A program made the position numbers and the translations under genes. The notes under the pieces are model-generated. The model saw only the letters and a list, made by a program, of their open reading frames with translations. It was not told where the DNA came from and did no database searches. 45,429 nucleotides of DNA from JAISGQ01 sp045604965 (GTDB taxonomy: Bacteria > Bacillota > Clostridia > Oscillospirales > Acutalibacteraceae), in assembly GCA_045604965.1 (NCBI GenBank), contig JAZUPB010000042.1, positions 1 through 45,429 on the forward strand, written 5' to 3'. Below are positions 1-8,042 of the stretch, one piece after another. The stretch's first letter is position 1. Each line of letters starts with the position of its first letter.

Positions 1-48
1 GGACTGAAAATCCCTGTGTCGTTGGTTCGATTCCGACCGGAGGCACCA
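1..48 (+). tRNA. tRNA-Phe (GAA), 5' truncated
   Basis: The 3' part of a tRNA is present. The seven-base anticodon loop CTGAAAA carries GAA, the T-arm reads GTTGG-TTCGATT-CCGAC, and the acceptor 3' strand ends in an encoded CCA. The D-arm and 5' acceptor lie before the window, so identity rests on the anticodon. It is the first of three clustered tRNA genes on this strand. Confidence 0.85.
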
Positions 49-52
49 TTAC

Positions 53-128
53 GCGGAATTAGCTCATCTGGTAGAGCGCCACCTTGCCAAGGTGGAGGTA
101 GCGAGTTCGAGCCTCGTATTCCGCTCCA
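53..128 (+). tRNA. tRNA-Gly (GCC)
   Basis: A complete cloverleaf is visible. The acceptor GCGGAAT pairs with ATTCCGC, the anticodon stem CCACC/GGTGG encloses the loop TTGCCAA with anticodon GCC, and the T-arm is GCGAG/CTCGT. CCA is encoded. Only four bases separate it from the upstream tRNA-Phe, so the cluster is probably processed from one transcript. Confidence 0.96.
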
Positions 129-133
129 CAAGA

Positions 134-158
134 AACGGCGCAAACTCTGCGCCGTTTT
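134..158 (+). terminator. hairpin between tRNA genes
   Basis: Arms AACGGCGCA and TGCGCCGTT enclose a five-base loop and are followed by TTTT. It could end the Phe-Gly transcript or act as a processing spacer. The short U-run makes a strong terminator uncertain because tRNA-Cys follows only a few bases later. Confidence 0.55.
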
Positions 159-164
159 GCATAC

Positions 165-239
165 GGCGCCATAGCCAAGTGGTAAGGCACGGGTCTGCAA
201 AACCCTGACTCCCCAGTTCAAATCTGGGTGGCGCCTCCA
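165..239 (+). tRNA. tRNA-Cys (GCA)
   Basis: The acceptor GGCGCCA pairs with TGGCGCC, the anticodon loop TCTGCAAAA region carries GCA, the T-arm is CCCAG/CTGGG, and CCA is encoded. It is the last gene of the cluster. Confidence 0.95.
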
Positions 240-276
240 AAAATCGACATTCTTCGACAGAAGGATGTCGATTTTT
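239..276 (+). terminator. tRNA cluster terminator
   Basis: A long stem (AAAAATCGACAT against ATGTCGATTTTT, extended by CTT/AAG) ends in a five-T run immediately after tRNA-Cys. The A-run on the other side would also let it work on the opposite strand. Confidence 0.8.
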
Positions 277-312
277 ACTTATTCACTTTTAACTATTCAC
301 TCTTCACTATTT
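277..312. repeat. degenerate TTCACT tandem repeat
   Basis: Three imperfect copies of a TATTCACTnTT-like unit lie just after the tRNA terminator. Short A/T-rich repeats of this kind occur between genes in related clostridia. No gene or site is recognised between here and the Nudix gene at 460. Confidence 0.4.
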
Positions 313-459
313 TTAGGGTCGATTTTTGTAATGTAAGAGAAGATAGATTTTCACGAATTGTATGTAGATAAGTTAATGGCAGGCCACCCACGCCCGGTTG
401 TAATTAAGGAATATGTGTGATATTATCAAATCGACAAATTTGAATTGGTGAGTGCTTTT

Positions 460-951
460 ATGATTGAAATATGGGATGCATATGATAGACAATTCAATAG
501 AATAGAAAATATTAAATTGGTTAGGGGTGAGCCGATTCCGGAAGGTATGTACCATTTGGTGTGCGACATAATTGTGAAGCATACAGATGGAACATATTTG
601 CTTATGCAGCGAGATTTTGAAAAGCATTGCGGTGGCATGTGGAAATTGACAGCAGGAGGTTCTGCACTGGCTGGTGAAACACCGATTGAATGTGCAATCC
701 GAGAATTAAGGGAGGAAACCGGAATTATTTCGTCCGATTTACAAGAAATCAGACGAATCGTACATGACGGACATCGTTCACTTTACGTTGAATTTTTATG
801 CATTACTGACTGGGATAAGAACGCTATTACCTTGCAAAACGGAGAAACTGTAGACTATCAATGGGTTGAAAAAAGCATTATTTTAGAAATGAAAGCTGAT
901 GAACTTGCATCATCAAGGTCATTAAGCATTATTCAAGAAACAGATTTATAA
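460..951 (+). CDS. Nudix hydrolase
   Basis: The 163-residue protein is a single Nudix domain, a family that hydrolyses nucleoside diphosphates linked to other groups. The Nudix box is complete at residues 67-89: Gly67, Glu73, then RELREETGI with the metal-binding glutamates 85 and 86. The N-terminal part (WDAYDRQFNR, EGMYH) resembles Nudix proteins related to isopentenyl-diphosphate isomerase and YfcD-type enzymes, but substrate cannot be told. ATG at 460 is chosen because GGTGAG lies seven bases upstream. In-frame TTG 445 and GTG 448 are alternatives. The gene is more A/T-rich than the housekeeping genes and stands alone between terminators. Confidence 0.88.
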   Translation: MIEIWDAYDRQFNRIENIKLVRGEPIPEGMYHLVCDIIVKHTDGTYLLMQRDFEKHCGGMWKLTAGGSALAGETPIECAIRELREETGIISSDLQEIRRIVHDGHRSLYVEFLCITDWDKNAITLQNGETVDYQWVEKSIILEMKADELASSRSLSIIQETDL

Positions 952-1004
952 AATTCCAATTTATCAAACTGTTGATAAACTATATATCAAAAAATAAACA
1001 AAGA

Positions 1005-1046
1005 AACCCAAGGACTGAGAATCTCGAGATTCTCAGTCCTTGGGTT
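1005..1046. terminator. bidirectional terminator, 42-bp perfect palindrome
   Basis: Two 21-base arms meet at CTCGAG (1023-1028) with no unpaired centre and no mismatch. It sits between the convergent Nudix and YczE-like genes. The A-rich left flank gives a U-rich tract on the minus strand, so it should terminate the YczE-like transcript best. Confidence 0.8.
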
Positions 1047-1058
1047 ATGTATAAGCTT

Positions 1059-1754
1059 TTATTTTTTACCCTCAAGAAGTGCGTGAAGCTTAGGAAACCT
1101 GTCAGTAAACTCAAAGTGTCTGTTGAGGAAAGAGGAAAAAGCACCTATCAGAGTGCCGTTTAAAAGAGCACATATTATTGTTCCGAGTTTAACGCCTTCA
1201 AAGTGCCAAAGACCGAACAAAAGGAAAGACATAAGGATAGCAACAATACAGGAAACACAGTCATAAACCGTTTTGCATCTGCCCAGATTTAGGCTATATC
1301 TGCCTGAGACCTCTTTTACAAACAGCTCATAGGCCTCAGGGGGGAGATAGGTGTTAAAAAGCATTGCAACGCCGAAAGAAGATGTCAGCAAGCCAATCAA
1401 ATAAAGAATGATTCTGACGGCGATGAATTGAGTGGGAGCATAATCTGCAATCAGCATAAAACCGTCGAGGATAACGCCATAAATAAGAGCAGTTACAATG
1501 GAAAGCAGATACGATACCCTGAACCTTCGGACAACAACGGTGAGCAGAACGAGGACAAACCCCTGAAGAATATATTCAGCGATACCGAATGTCATAAATG
1601 ACCAGGACTGCGACAGCTTGATATACAGTATGTAGGCAGGCGCTACGATCATAGAGACACCAAAATCAGCTTTTGCCATCATAGATACACCTGTGGCAAG
1701 AATTATCAATCCAAATACATAGGAAAGCTCAGAGTAAAACAATTTCTTTTTCAT
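1059..1754 (-). CDS. YczE/YitT-like integral membrane protein (DUF6198-like)
   Basis: A 231-residue hydrophobic protein with about five to six membrane segments. It begins with a short basic N-terminus (MKKK) and the segment SYVFGLIILATGVSMMAKAD, whose Gly-Val-Ser-Met pattern and following acidic or small residues are typical of the YczE/YitT-like group. No transport substrate or enzymatic activity is established for these proteins. The start has an AAAGGA ribosome binding site. It lies downstream of the alcohol dehydrogenase on the same strand, with a strong hairpin between them, so expression may depend on read-through or an unseen promoter. Confidence 0.75.
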   Translation of the reverse strand: MKKKLFYSELSYVFGLIILATGVSMMAKADFGVSMIVAPAYILYIKLSQSWSFMTFGIAEYILQGFVLVLLTVVVRRFRVSYLLSIVTALIYGVILDGFMLIADYAPTQFIAVRIILYLIGLLTSSFGVAMLFNTYLPPEAYELFVKEVSGRYSLNLGRCKTVYDCVSCIVAILMSFLLFGLWHFEGVKLGTIICALLNGTLIGAFSSFLNRHFEFTDRFPKLHALLEGKK

Positions 1755-1775
1755 AGGATTATCCTTTCCAAATAA

Positions 1776-1818
1776 AAACAGCTTTTGACGTTTGATAAAG
1801 AAACGTCAAAAGCTGTTT
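1776..1818 (-). terminator. hairpin between alcohol dehydrogenase and YczE-like gene
   Basis: Perfect 18-base arms (AAACAGCTTTTGACGTTT and its complement) enclose a seven-base loop. On the minus strand they are followed by TTTTATTT. It should stop transcription of the alcohol dehydrogenase, yet only about 20 bases remain before the next gene start, so it may act as an attenuator. Confidence 0.75.
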
Positions 1819-1838
1819 GATATTAATTTTGCATTATT

Positions 1839-3020
1839 TTACAACGCAAGCTTGTAAATTTCAAGTATATTTTCGCTTGTAAGCTGAACGAACTGACCGA
1901 GCTTGAAAGAATCGTTGTTGGTTGCTTTCTTTGCCATTTCCTCAAGACGGGAATCATCTATGCCGCATTCGTGGAAGGTAGTGACAAGACCGAGACTTCT
2001 GTAAAATTCCTCGAGTCTGCGGATGCCCTCAAGAGCGGTGCGCTCCGGGTCGTGAAAATCAAGCTCAACATCGAATACGCGGTTTGCAAACTGAGCAACG
2101 CGCATAACATCATGCTTGTAAACATACTTGAGCCAGGCTGGGAACGTAATGGCAAGACCGGCACCGTGAGCGATGTCGTAAATCGCACTTATTTCGTGCT
2201 CGATTTTATGACTGACCCAGTCGCCGACTCTTCCCGTGCTGAAAATACCGTTGTGAGCAAGAGAACCTGCCCACATAAGATTTGCCCAGTTATCATAATT
2301 TCCGGGATTTGCAAGTACACGGGGAGCAAGTGAAACCACGCTTCTCATAGCAGCCTCGCAAAGTCTGTCGGTAAGCTCAACGTTTTCGGTGTTTGTAAAA
2401 TACCGCTCCATAATATGAGCCAGAATATCGACCGAGCCGCAGGCTATCTGATAGGAGGGAAGAGTGTAGCAAAGCTCAGGGTTCATAAGGGCGAATTTAG
2501 CGCGGAAAACCTCGCAGTTGCAGCCCTTTTTCAAAATGTTATCGGGATCTTCGTCATTGTTTATGACACAGCTGTTGGAGGTCTCACTGCCTGCAGCAGG
2601 AATGGTGAGCACTGCACCAATAGGCATAGCCTTTTCGGGAACTGCTTTTCCGCAGAAGAAATCCCAAACATCCCCCTCGTAGCAAACACCGAGAGAAATA
2701 GCCTTGGCAGAGTCTATAACAGAACCGCCGCCAACAGCGAGAATGAATTCGATGTTTTCATTCCTGCAGAGCTCGATTCCCTGACGTACGAGACTCAGTC
2801 TGGGATTTGGCCGGACACCGCCGAGTTCCACATAATCAATACCGCATTTATCAAACGAGGTGCAGATCTGAGTGAGAAGACCGCTCTGCTTTGCGCTTTT
2901 TCCACCGTAATGGAGAAGCACTTTGCCGGAGCAGATCTTCAGTATCTGAGTGCCGACATTGTTCTGCACGCCTTTGCCGAAAATAACCTTTGTAGGCACA
3001 AGAAATTCAAAATTATCCAT
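1839..3020 (-). CDS. iron-containing (butanol-type) alcohol dehydrogenase
   Basis: The 393-residue protein is a full-length group III Fe-dependent alcohol dehydrogenase, closest in pattern to NADH-dependent butanol dehydrogenases (BdhA/YqhD). It would reduce aldehydes to alcohols in fermentation. Visible signatures are the dinucleotide-binding GGGSVIDSAKAI, the ligand region GSVDILAHIMERY (Asp and His) and HKIEHEISAIYDIAHGAGLA with two further histidines. The ATG at 3020 follows GGTGGAG. A longer frame reaching 3077 would enter the RNase P RNA and is rejected. It starts only 26 bases after the 3' end of rnpB on the same strand, with no separate promoter seen. Confidence 0.92.
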   Translation of the reverse strand: MDNFEFLVPTKVIFGKGVQNNVGTQILKICSGKVLLHYGGKSAKQSGLLTQICTSFDKCGIDYVELGGVRPNPRLSLVRQGIELCRNENIEFILAVGGGSVIDSAKAISLGVCYEGDVWDFFCGKAVPEKAMPIGAVLTIPAAGSETSNSCVINNDEDPDNILKKGCNCEVFRAKFALMNPELCYTLPSYQIACGSVDILAHIMERYFTNTENVELTDRLCEAAMRSVVSLAPRVLANPGNYDNWANLMWAGSLAHNGIFSTGRVGDWVSHKIEHEISAIYDIAHGAGLAITFPAWLKYVYKHDVMRVAQFANRVFDVELDFHDPERTALEGIRRLEEFYRSLGLVTTFHECGIDDSRLEEMAKKATNNDSFKLGQFVQLTSENILEIYKLAL

Positions 3021-3046
3021 ATTACTCCACCCAATAAAAAATAAAT

Positions 3047-3390
3047 GCGAGCAAGCCTGTAAGCCGGGTTCTGTCAAGAGTGGTCATCTATCTCGACCGA
3101 GCGTTGCCGCTCGGCTCTAGCCATCTCCACGGGACGCAGCGGGCAGCTGCATAATATCCCACCACGATGTTGCATCGGATAGGGTTTACAGGGCAGCGCG
3201 GTTCCCCGCGCTCCGGTGAGCTCTTACCTCGCCTTTCCACCCTTACCGTAAAATACGGCGGTATATCTCTGTTGCACTTTCCCTAGGGTCACCCCCGGCG
3301 GCCGTTAGCCGTTATCCTTGCCCTATGATGCCCGGACTTTCCTCATATGAGCGTTTTCACGCGTCACACGCGACCACTCAGCTTGCTCGC
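3047..3390 (-). ncRNA. rnpB: RNase P RNA, class A
   Basis: About 344 bases forming the catalytic RNA of RNase P, which matures tRNA 5' ends. The terminal helix pairs GCGAGCAAGC at the 5' end with GCTTGCTCGC at the 3' end. The conserved core is readable on the minus strand: GAGGAAAGTCCGGGC near the 5' end, GGGTAAACCC-like P-region sequence, and ACAGAACCCGGCTTACAG near the 3' end. A good promoter places transcription start at position 3390. A U-rich tract follows the 3' end. Confidence 0.97.
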
Positions 3391-3397
3391 AAGCTAT

Positions 3398-3426
3398 ATT
3401 TTATTACGTTGTGTCAACTTTGTCAA
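3398..3426 (-). promoter_or_regulatory. rnpB promoter
   Basis: On the minus strand TTGACA and TAAAAT are separated by 17 bases. The first base of rnpB lies eight bases after the -10 box. A second overlapping TTGACA occurs nearby. Confidence 0.8.
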
Positions 3427-3448
3427 ATATGGGTTAATCTTTTGTAAA

Positions 3449-3477
3449 TTGACAGGTAGGATATGCAATGCTATAAT
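3449..3477 (+). promoter_or_regulatory. promoter of the GT2-GtrA gene
   Basis: TTGACA, 17 bases, TATAAT: a perfect sigma-A consensus. It is divergent from the rnpB promoter and 38 bases before the glycosyltransferase start. Confidence 0.85.
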
Positions 3478-3515
3478 GAACTCACAAAAACAAACCGAAA
3501 AAGGGGGCGTGCGAT

Positions 3516-4601
3516 ATGAATGTTGTAGCCTTGATATCGTCGCTTGATCCTGATCGGCAGCTTAATGAATTTGTCGATGGGCTTATACGGGTGGGCATTC
3601 CGAAGATAATAATTGTAAATGACGGAAGCTCTCCCGAATCCGAAAAATATTATAAAAAATGCCGTAAATACGAGCAGTGCATAATAATTGATCACGAAAA
3701 GAATCTTGGAAAAGGCTGTGCAATCAAAACAGGTCTTGAATATTACACTGAGAATCTTGACGGATATGACGGTATAGTGACCTGCGACGGTGACGGACAG
3801 CATAAAGCGGAAGATGTTGTCAAAGTAGCTCGCCTGATGCAGTGCAAGGATAATGCAATAGTGCTGGGAGTTCGTGATTTTTCCGATGAAAGCGTACCTA
3901 AGCACCGCAGATACGGAAACAGAATAACACGCAAGGTGATGTCTGTAGTTTACAGAAGTGCGATTTCTGATACACAGACAGGTCTCAGAGGCATTCCGAA
4001 TAAGCTTGTGGGAAGATTTCTGAAGCTTCCGGGCAAACGATTTGACTATGAAATGAATATGCTTATTGAATGCATAAAGAATGACATAGAGATGATCGAA
4101 ACACCGGTGTCTACCATATACATAAACGGAAATAAAAACACTCACTTCAAAGCGGTAAGTGATTCTGTCAGAGTGTACTGGCCCATGTGCGGAAAGCTTA
4201 TAAAGTTTATGCTCAGTGCATTTGGATGCTATTGTCTTGAGCTTATTGTTTTTACATTGCTGACGAAATACGCTTTTGATAAGCTGGATCCGGGAATGGC
4301 GTTTTTGCCGCAGGCGATATCTAAGGTGTTCTCCTGTACGGGTAACTTTATAATCAATAAACACACTGTTTTCAAAAACAAAGGCTCAGCGATCGACAGT
4401 CTGCTGAGATACATAATGACACTTGTGATGCTGATAGCTCTTTCGTCAACAGTTATGAGTATGCTGATGGAGCTTATGCATATAGAAATGGACAGCTCTG
4501 CGGTTATGCTTATCAAGATAGGCGTAGACTTTTTCTGTATGCTGATCAACTTTACACTGCAGCGAAAATGGGTGTTCAGCGATAAGCATCTTATATCATA
4601 G
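3516..4601 (+). CDS. GT2 glycosyltransferase fused to a GtrA-like membrane domain
   Basis: A 361-residue protein. Residues 1-190 form a GT-A fold family 2 glycosyltransferase of the dolichyl-phosphate mannose synthase type, with IIIVNDGSS and the metal-binding CDGDGQH. Residues 225-355 contain about four membrane helices and the pattern of a GtrA-like domain, ending RKWVFS as GtrA proteins commonly do. Such fusions transfer a sugar to a polyprenyl phosphate and help move it across the membrane for cell-surface glycan decoration. The sugar is not predictable. A GGGGG ribosome binding site precedes the ATG, and a perfect consensus promoter suggests strong expression. Confidence 0.9.
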   Translation: MNVVALISSLDPDRQLNEFVDGLIRVGIPKIIIVNDGSSPESEKYYKKCRKYEQCIIIDHEKNLGKGCAIKTGLEYYTENLDGYDGIVTCDGDGQHKAEDVVKVARLMQCKDNAIVLGVRDFSDESVPKHRRYGNRITRKVMSVVYRSAISDTQTGLRGIPNKLVGRFLKLPGKRFDYEMNMLIECIKNDIEMIETPVSTIYINGNKNTHFKAVSDSVRVYWPMCGKLIKFMLSAFGCYCLELIVFTLLTKYAFDKLDPGMAFLPQAISKVFSCTGNFIINKHTVFKNKGSAIDSLLRYIMTLVMLIALSSTVMSMLMELMHIEMDSSAVMLIKIGVDFFCMLINFTLQRKWVFSDKHLIS

Positions 4602-4608
4602 AAACACA

Positions 4609-4638
4609 ACGGTTTCCGAAAGGAGGCCGTTTGTTTTT
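4609..4638 (+). terminator. terminator after GT2-GtrA gene
   Basis: Stem ACGGTTTCC/GGAGGCCGT closes a GAAA tetraloop and is followed by TTGTTTTT. Confidence 0.85.
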
Positions 4639-4651
4639 AATAAATTTTCGG

Positions 4652-4680
4652 TTGTTAATAATCTTTACGGGATGTATAAT
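4652..4680 (+). promoter_or_regulatory. promoter of the AI-2E family gene and ligA
   Basis: TTGTTA and TATAAT are separated by 17 bases, 31 bases before the ATG at 4712. Confidence 0.75.
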
Positions 4681-4711
4681 ATACCAATCAGAAAAAGAGC
4701 GAGGTATCATT

Positions 4712-5986
4712 ATGGAGCTTAATGCTAAAAATACAAAACGTCTGATGATAATAATCACCTTTTCGGTGCTGCTTTATCTGGGGCTGAAAAATATAAAGGT
4801 GCTGTTTGGCATCGTGTCTTATCTTTTTTCTCTTGCAGGACCTGTTATAGCAGGTCTGTGCATAGCATTTGTGCTTAATATTCTTATGTCGATGCTCGAA
4901 AAAAGAGTGCTTTTCTTTTTTGACAAAGCGCCGAAAAAGTGGATAAGAGGTCTGAAACGTCCCGTAAGCCTTGTGGCGACTATCCTTATAGCAATAGGCG
5001 CGGTTGCATTGATAATCCGAGTAATATTGCCTGAGCTTTCAACCACAATAACAACCATAACAGATAACCTGCCAGCATATATCAGCTCGTTTACCGAATG
5101 GCTTAACGGCGTGCTTGCAAAAATAAATCCCAATTGGGTAATAAGTGCCGAAACCGAAATTGATTGGGCGAAGGTCGCCTCAGGGGTTCTAAATTTCCTG
5201 TTTTCAAATACCAATTCCTCCGCAATAATCAACACTGCCACAGGTGTAACCACAAAAGTATTCGGTTCTGTGATCGATATAGTGTTCAGTGTTATAATGG
5301 CCTGCTATGTGCTTGCCCAGAAAGAAAAAATCGGTTCATTCTTCAGAAGAATGATAGACAGTATGCTGCCCGACAAAACAGGCAGAAAGATAATAAGAGT
5401 AGCATCCCTTGCAAACCAGTCGTTTGCAAGCTTTGTGTCGGGGCAGCTCACTGAAGCGGTAATACTCGGTTTGCTTTGTTTTATAGGAATGCTTATATTC
5501 AGATTCCCGTATGCGCTTGTAATTTCCATAGTTATCGCAGTTACAGCCCTTGTTCCGATGGTAGGCGCGTTTGTTGGTGTTCTTGTTGGCGGTTTGCTCA
5601 TATTGACCGACAGTCCGTCAAAGGCGATACTGTTTGTTGTATTTATTCTTGTTCTCCAACAGCTTGAGGGAAGCCTCATATATCCGAGAGTGGTAGGCAA
5701 ATCCGTAGGACTTCCCGGTGTGCTTGTGTTTGCCGCAGTTATAATCGGCGGTAATATCAACGGCTTTGCAGGCGCACTGCTTGCAGTGCCTCTGTGTGCG
5801 ATGCTTTATGCTCTGCTCAAGGAAGAAATGAGAGATAAGAAGCTTAAAAAGAGACTTCAGGCAAGCGAGGACTTTTTCAACGAGGATGTCAGATCGACAG
5901 AGACTGCAGAGAAGCTTCCTGAGCCTGTAATAACCGTAAACAACGCACCAAAAGCGATAAATACAAAGAAGAAAAAGAAGAGATAA
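4712..5986 (+). CDS. AI-2E family transporter (PerM/YdiK type)
   Basis: A 424-residue membrane protein with an N-terminal pair of helices, a soluble or partly exposed region around residues 100-190, and a C-terminal helical block containing the family-typical AVTALVPMVGAFVGVLVGG and LEGSLIYPRVVGKSVGLPG. Members export small molecules or act as Na+/H+ antiporters. The name does not prove AI-2 transport. The last 45 residues are charged and end in a poly-lysine stretch. ATG 4712 follows GAGCGAGG. The upstream in-frame extension to 4631 has no ribosome binding site and overlaps the terminator and promoter. ligA begins 15 bases later, probably in the same transcript. Confidence 0.9.
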   Translation: MELNAKNTKRLMIIITFSVLLYLGLKNIKVLFGIVSYLFSLAGPVIAGLCIAFVLNILMSMLEKRVLFFFDKAPKKWIRGLKRPVSLVATILIAIGAVALIIRVILPELSTTITTITDNLPAYISSFTEWLNGVLAKINPNWVISAETEIDWAKVASGVLNFLFSNTNSSAIINTATGVTTKVFGSVIDIVFSVIMACYVLAQKEKIGSFFRRMIDSMLPDKTGRKIIRVASLANQSFASFVSGQLTEAVILGLLCFIGMLIFRFPYALVISIVIAVTALVPMVGAFVGVLVGGLLILTDSPSKAILFVVFILVLQQLEGSLIYPRVVGKSVGLPGVLVFAAVIIGGNINGFAGALLAVPLCAMLYALLKEEMRDKKLKKRLQASEDFFNEDVRSTETAEKLPEPVITVNNAPKAINTKKKKKR

Positions 5987-6001
5987 AAGACGGAGGAAAA
6001 T

Positions 6002-7984
6002 ATGGAGCTTAAGGATGCATATAAGCGAGCGCAGGAACTGCGTGAGCTTATCGAATATCATAATGAAAAATATTACAATCAGGATGATCCCGAAATAGAA
6101 GATTTTGAGTATGACGCATTGACAAGAGAACTGAAACAGCTTGAGAGTGAGTTCCCGCAGATAATCTCGGAAGATTCACCTACACAGAAGGTTGGCGGAG
6201 CGGCTCAGGGCAAATTTTCTCCTGTTGAACATACTGTAAAAATGGAAAGTTTGCAGGATGTTTTTGACAAGGAAGAAGTGGTTTCGTTTGTTAAAGGCAT
6301 AAAAGAGCAATATCCCGAATCGCAGTTCGTGGTCGAACAGAAGATAGACGGCCTTTCGGTGTCGCTGGAATACAGAAACGGCGAGTTTGTGCGCGGTTCC
6401 ACACGCGGCAACGGTGTTGTCGGTGAGGACGTTACCGAGAATCTCAGGGTTATTGCAGATATACCCGATGTTATTCCCGGCGCTCCTGAATTTCTTGAGG
6501 TGCGCGGAGAAGTATATATGCCTCGCAGTGCATTTGCGCTTCTCAATGAACAGCAGATGAAAACAGGTGGCAAGTTGTTCAAAAATCCTAGAAATGCAGC
6601 GGCGGGCTCTCTTCGTCAGAAGGATTCCGAAATAACAAAATCGAGAAATCTTTCCATATTTGTATTCAATATCCAGCAGGCAGAGGGTATGGAGTTTGAA
6701 AGCCACAAGGCTTCCCTTGACTGGCTGGCAGAGCGCGGATTTCCGGTGTCACCGCGTCGCAGTATATCAAAAAACGTGGATGAAATAATCGCTGAGATAG
6801 ATGCTATCGGTGAAGAGCGAGTTGGACTTGAATACGATACCGACGGTGCAGTTGTAAAGGTCGATTCACTTACTATGCGAAGAGCTATCGGAAGCACTTC
6901 AAAAACACCTAAATGGGCAGTTGCGTTCAAGTTTCCGCCTGAACAGAAGGAGACCATTCTTCTCGATATCGAAATAACAGTCGGCAGAACAGGTGTGCTG
7001 ACCCCCACAGGAGTTTTTGAGCCAGTCCTGCTGGCAGGAACCACCGTCAGCCGTGCATCTCTCCATAATGCCGACTATATAGCACAGAAGGACATCAGAA
7101 TAGGAGACAAGGTGCTTATAAGAAAAGCAGGAGAGATAATTCCCGAAGTAGTTGCTGTTGTTTCCCATTGCGAAAACGGAACAGCCTATGAATACCCTGA
7201 TGTTTGTCCGTCCTGCGGCGAAGCGGTTATACGCGACGAAAAGGAAGCGGCAATAAGATGCGTCAACCCGTCCTGTCCTGCGCAGTTTTTGCGAAATGTC
7301 ATTCATTTTGCATCGAGAGAAGCAATGGATATAGAAGGGATGGGAGCGGCTGTCTGTGAACAGCTTGCCGACTGCGGACTTGTAAAGACCGCCGCGGATA
7401 TATATGCCCTGACGGAGGAAGATATAAGCTCCCTTGAACGTATGGGTAAAAAATCAGCACAGAACCTGATAAATGCAATCAACAAATCAAAGGAAAACGA
7501 CCTTTCCTCTCTGATATTCGCATTTGGAATAAGAAACATCGGAAAGACAGCGTCCACAGCCCTTGCAAAGCGCTTCAAAACGCTGGACGCACTGATGGAA
7601 GCAACAGCGGAAGAAATTCAGAGCGAGGACGGTTTCGGCGGAGTAATGGCTGAAAGCATAGTCGAATTTTTCTCCCGTGAATCCACTCAGGAGCTGATAT
7701 TCCGTCTTAAGAGATACGGCGTTAATATGACGGCACAAATTGAAGAGCAGACAGACAACCGATTTGAGGGCAAGACCTTTGTCCTGACAGGAACGCTTGA
7801 AACTATGACCCGTCAGGAGGGTGAAGCACTGGTAGTATCGCTAGGAGGCAAGGCATCTTCCTCGGTCAGCAAAAAGACCAGCTATGTCGTAGCAGGAGAG
7901 AATGCAGGAAGCAAGCTCACAAAAGCGCAGACACTGGGTGTTCCTGTCCTTACTGAAGCGGAGTTTATTGAGATGACAAAATAA
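6002..7984 (+). CDS. ligA: NAD-dependent DNA ligase
   Basis: The 660-residue length is normal for LigA, which seals nicks during replication and repair. Domain Ia (residues 1-65) carries YHNEKYY. The adenylation motif EQKIDG places the nucleotidyl lysine at 114. An OB fold follows, then a four-cysteine zinc finger (CPSC...CVNPSC, about 402-426), helix-hairpin-helix repeats (430-570) and a C-terminal BRCT domain from about 585 (GKTFVLTGTLETM). All expected parts are present. It follows the AI-2E gene closely with AGGAGG-like spacing and has no promoter of its own visible. Confidence 0.97.
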   Translation: MELKDAYKRAQELRELIEYHNEKYYNQDDPEIEDFEYDALTRELKQLESEFPQIISEDSPTQKVGGAAQGKFSPVEHTVKMESLQDVFDKEEVVSFVKGIKEQYPESQFVVEQKIDGLSVSLEYRNGEFVRGSTRGNGVVGEDVTENLRVIADIPDVIPGAPEFLEVRGEVYMPRSAFALLNEQQMKTGGKLFKNPRNAAAGSLRQKDSEITKSRNLSIFVFNIQQAEGMEFESHKASLDWLAERGFPVSPRRSISKNVDEIIAEIDAIGEERVGLEYDTDGAVVKVDSLTMRRAIGSTSKTPKWAVAFKFPPEQKETILLDIEITVGRTGVLTPTGVFEPVLLAGTTVSRASLHNADYIAQKDIRIGDKVLIRKAGEIIPEVVAVVSHCENGTAYEYPDVCPSCGEAVIRDEKEAAIRCVNPSCPAQFLRNVIHFASREAMDIEGMGAAVCEQLADCGLVKTAADIYALTEEDISSLERMGKKSAQNLINAINKSKENDLSSLIFAFGIRNIGKTASTALAKRFKTLDALMEATAEEIQSEDGFGGVMAESIVEFFSRESTQELIFRLKRYGVNMTAQIEEQTDNRFEGKTFVLTGTLETMTRQEGEALVVSLGGKASSSVSKKTSYVVAGENAGSKLTKAQTLGVPVLTEAEFIEMTK

Positions 7985-7993
7985 TATATTGGA

Positions 7994-8034
7994 CACCTTC
8001 GGCATATCTTTTAGCAAAGAAAATGCCGGAGGTG
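7994..8034 (+). promoter_or_regulatory. hairpin covering the carboxypeptidase ribosome binding site
   Basis: CACCTTCGGCAT (7994-8005) can pair with ATGCCGGAGGTG (8023-8034) with one G-U pair. The right arm includes GGAGGTG, the ribosome binding site of the gene at 8043. It may be a translational control element or a terminator of ligA, since CTTTATTT follows. Confidence 0.6.
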
Positions 8035-8042
8035 CTTTATTT

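Noticed and set aside
2415..3044. 209-codon open frame antisense to the alcohol dehydrogenase
   Set aside because: No ribosome binding site or recognisable domain, and it runs into rnpB.
3471..4364. 297-codon open frame antisense to the GT2-GtrA gene
   Set aside because: Basic, Tyr/His-rich, low-quality protein opposite a clear glycosyltransferase.
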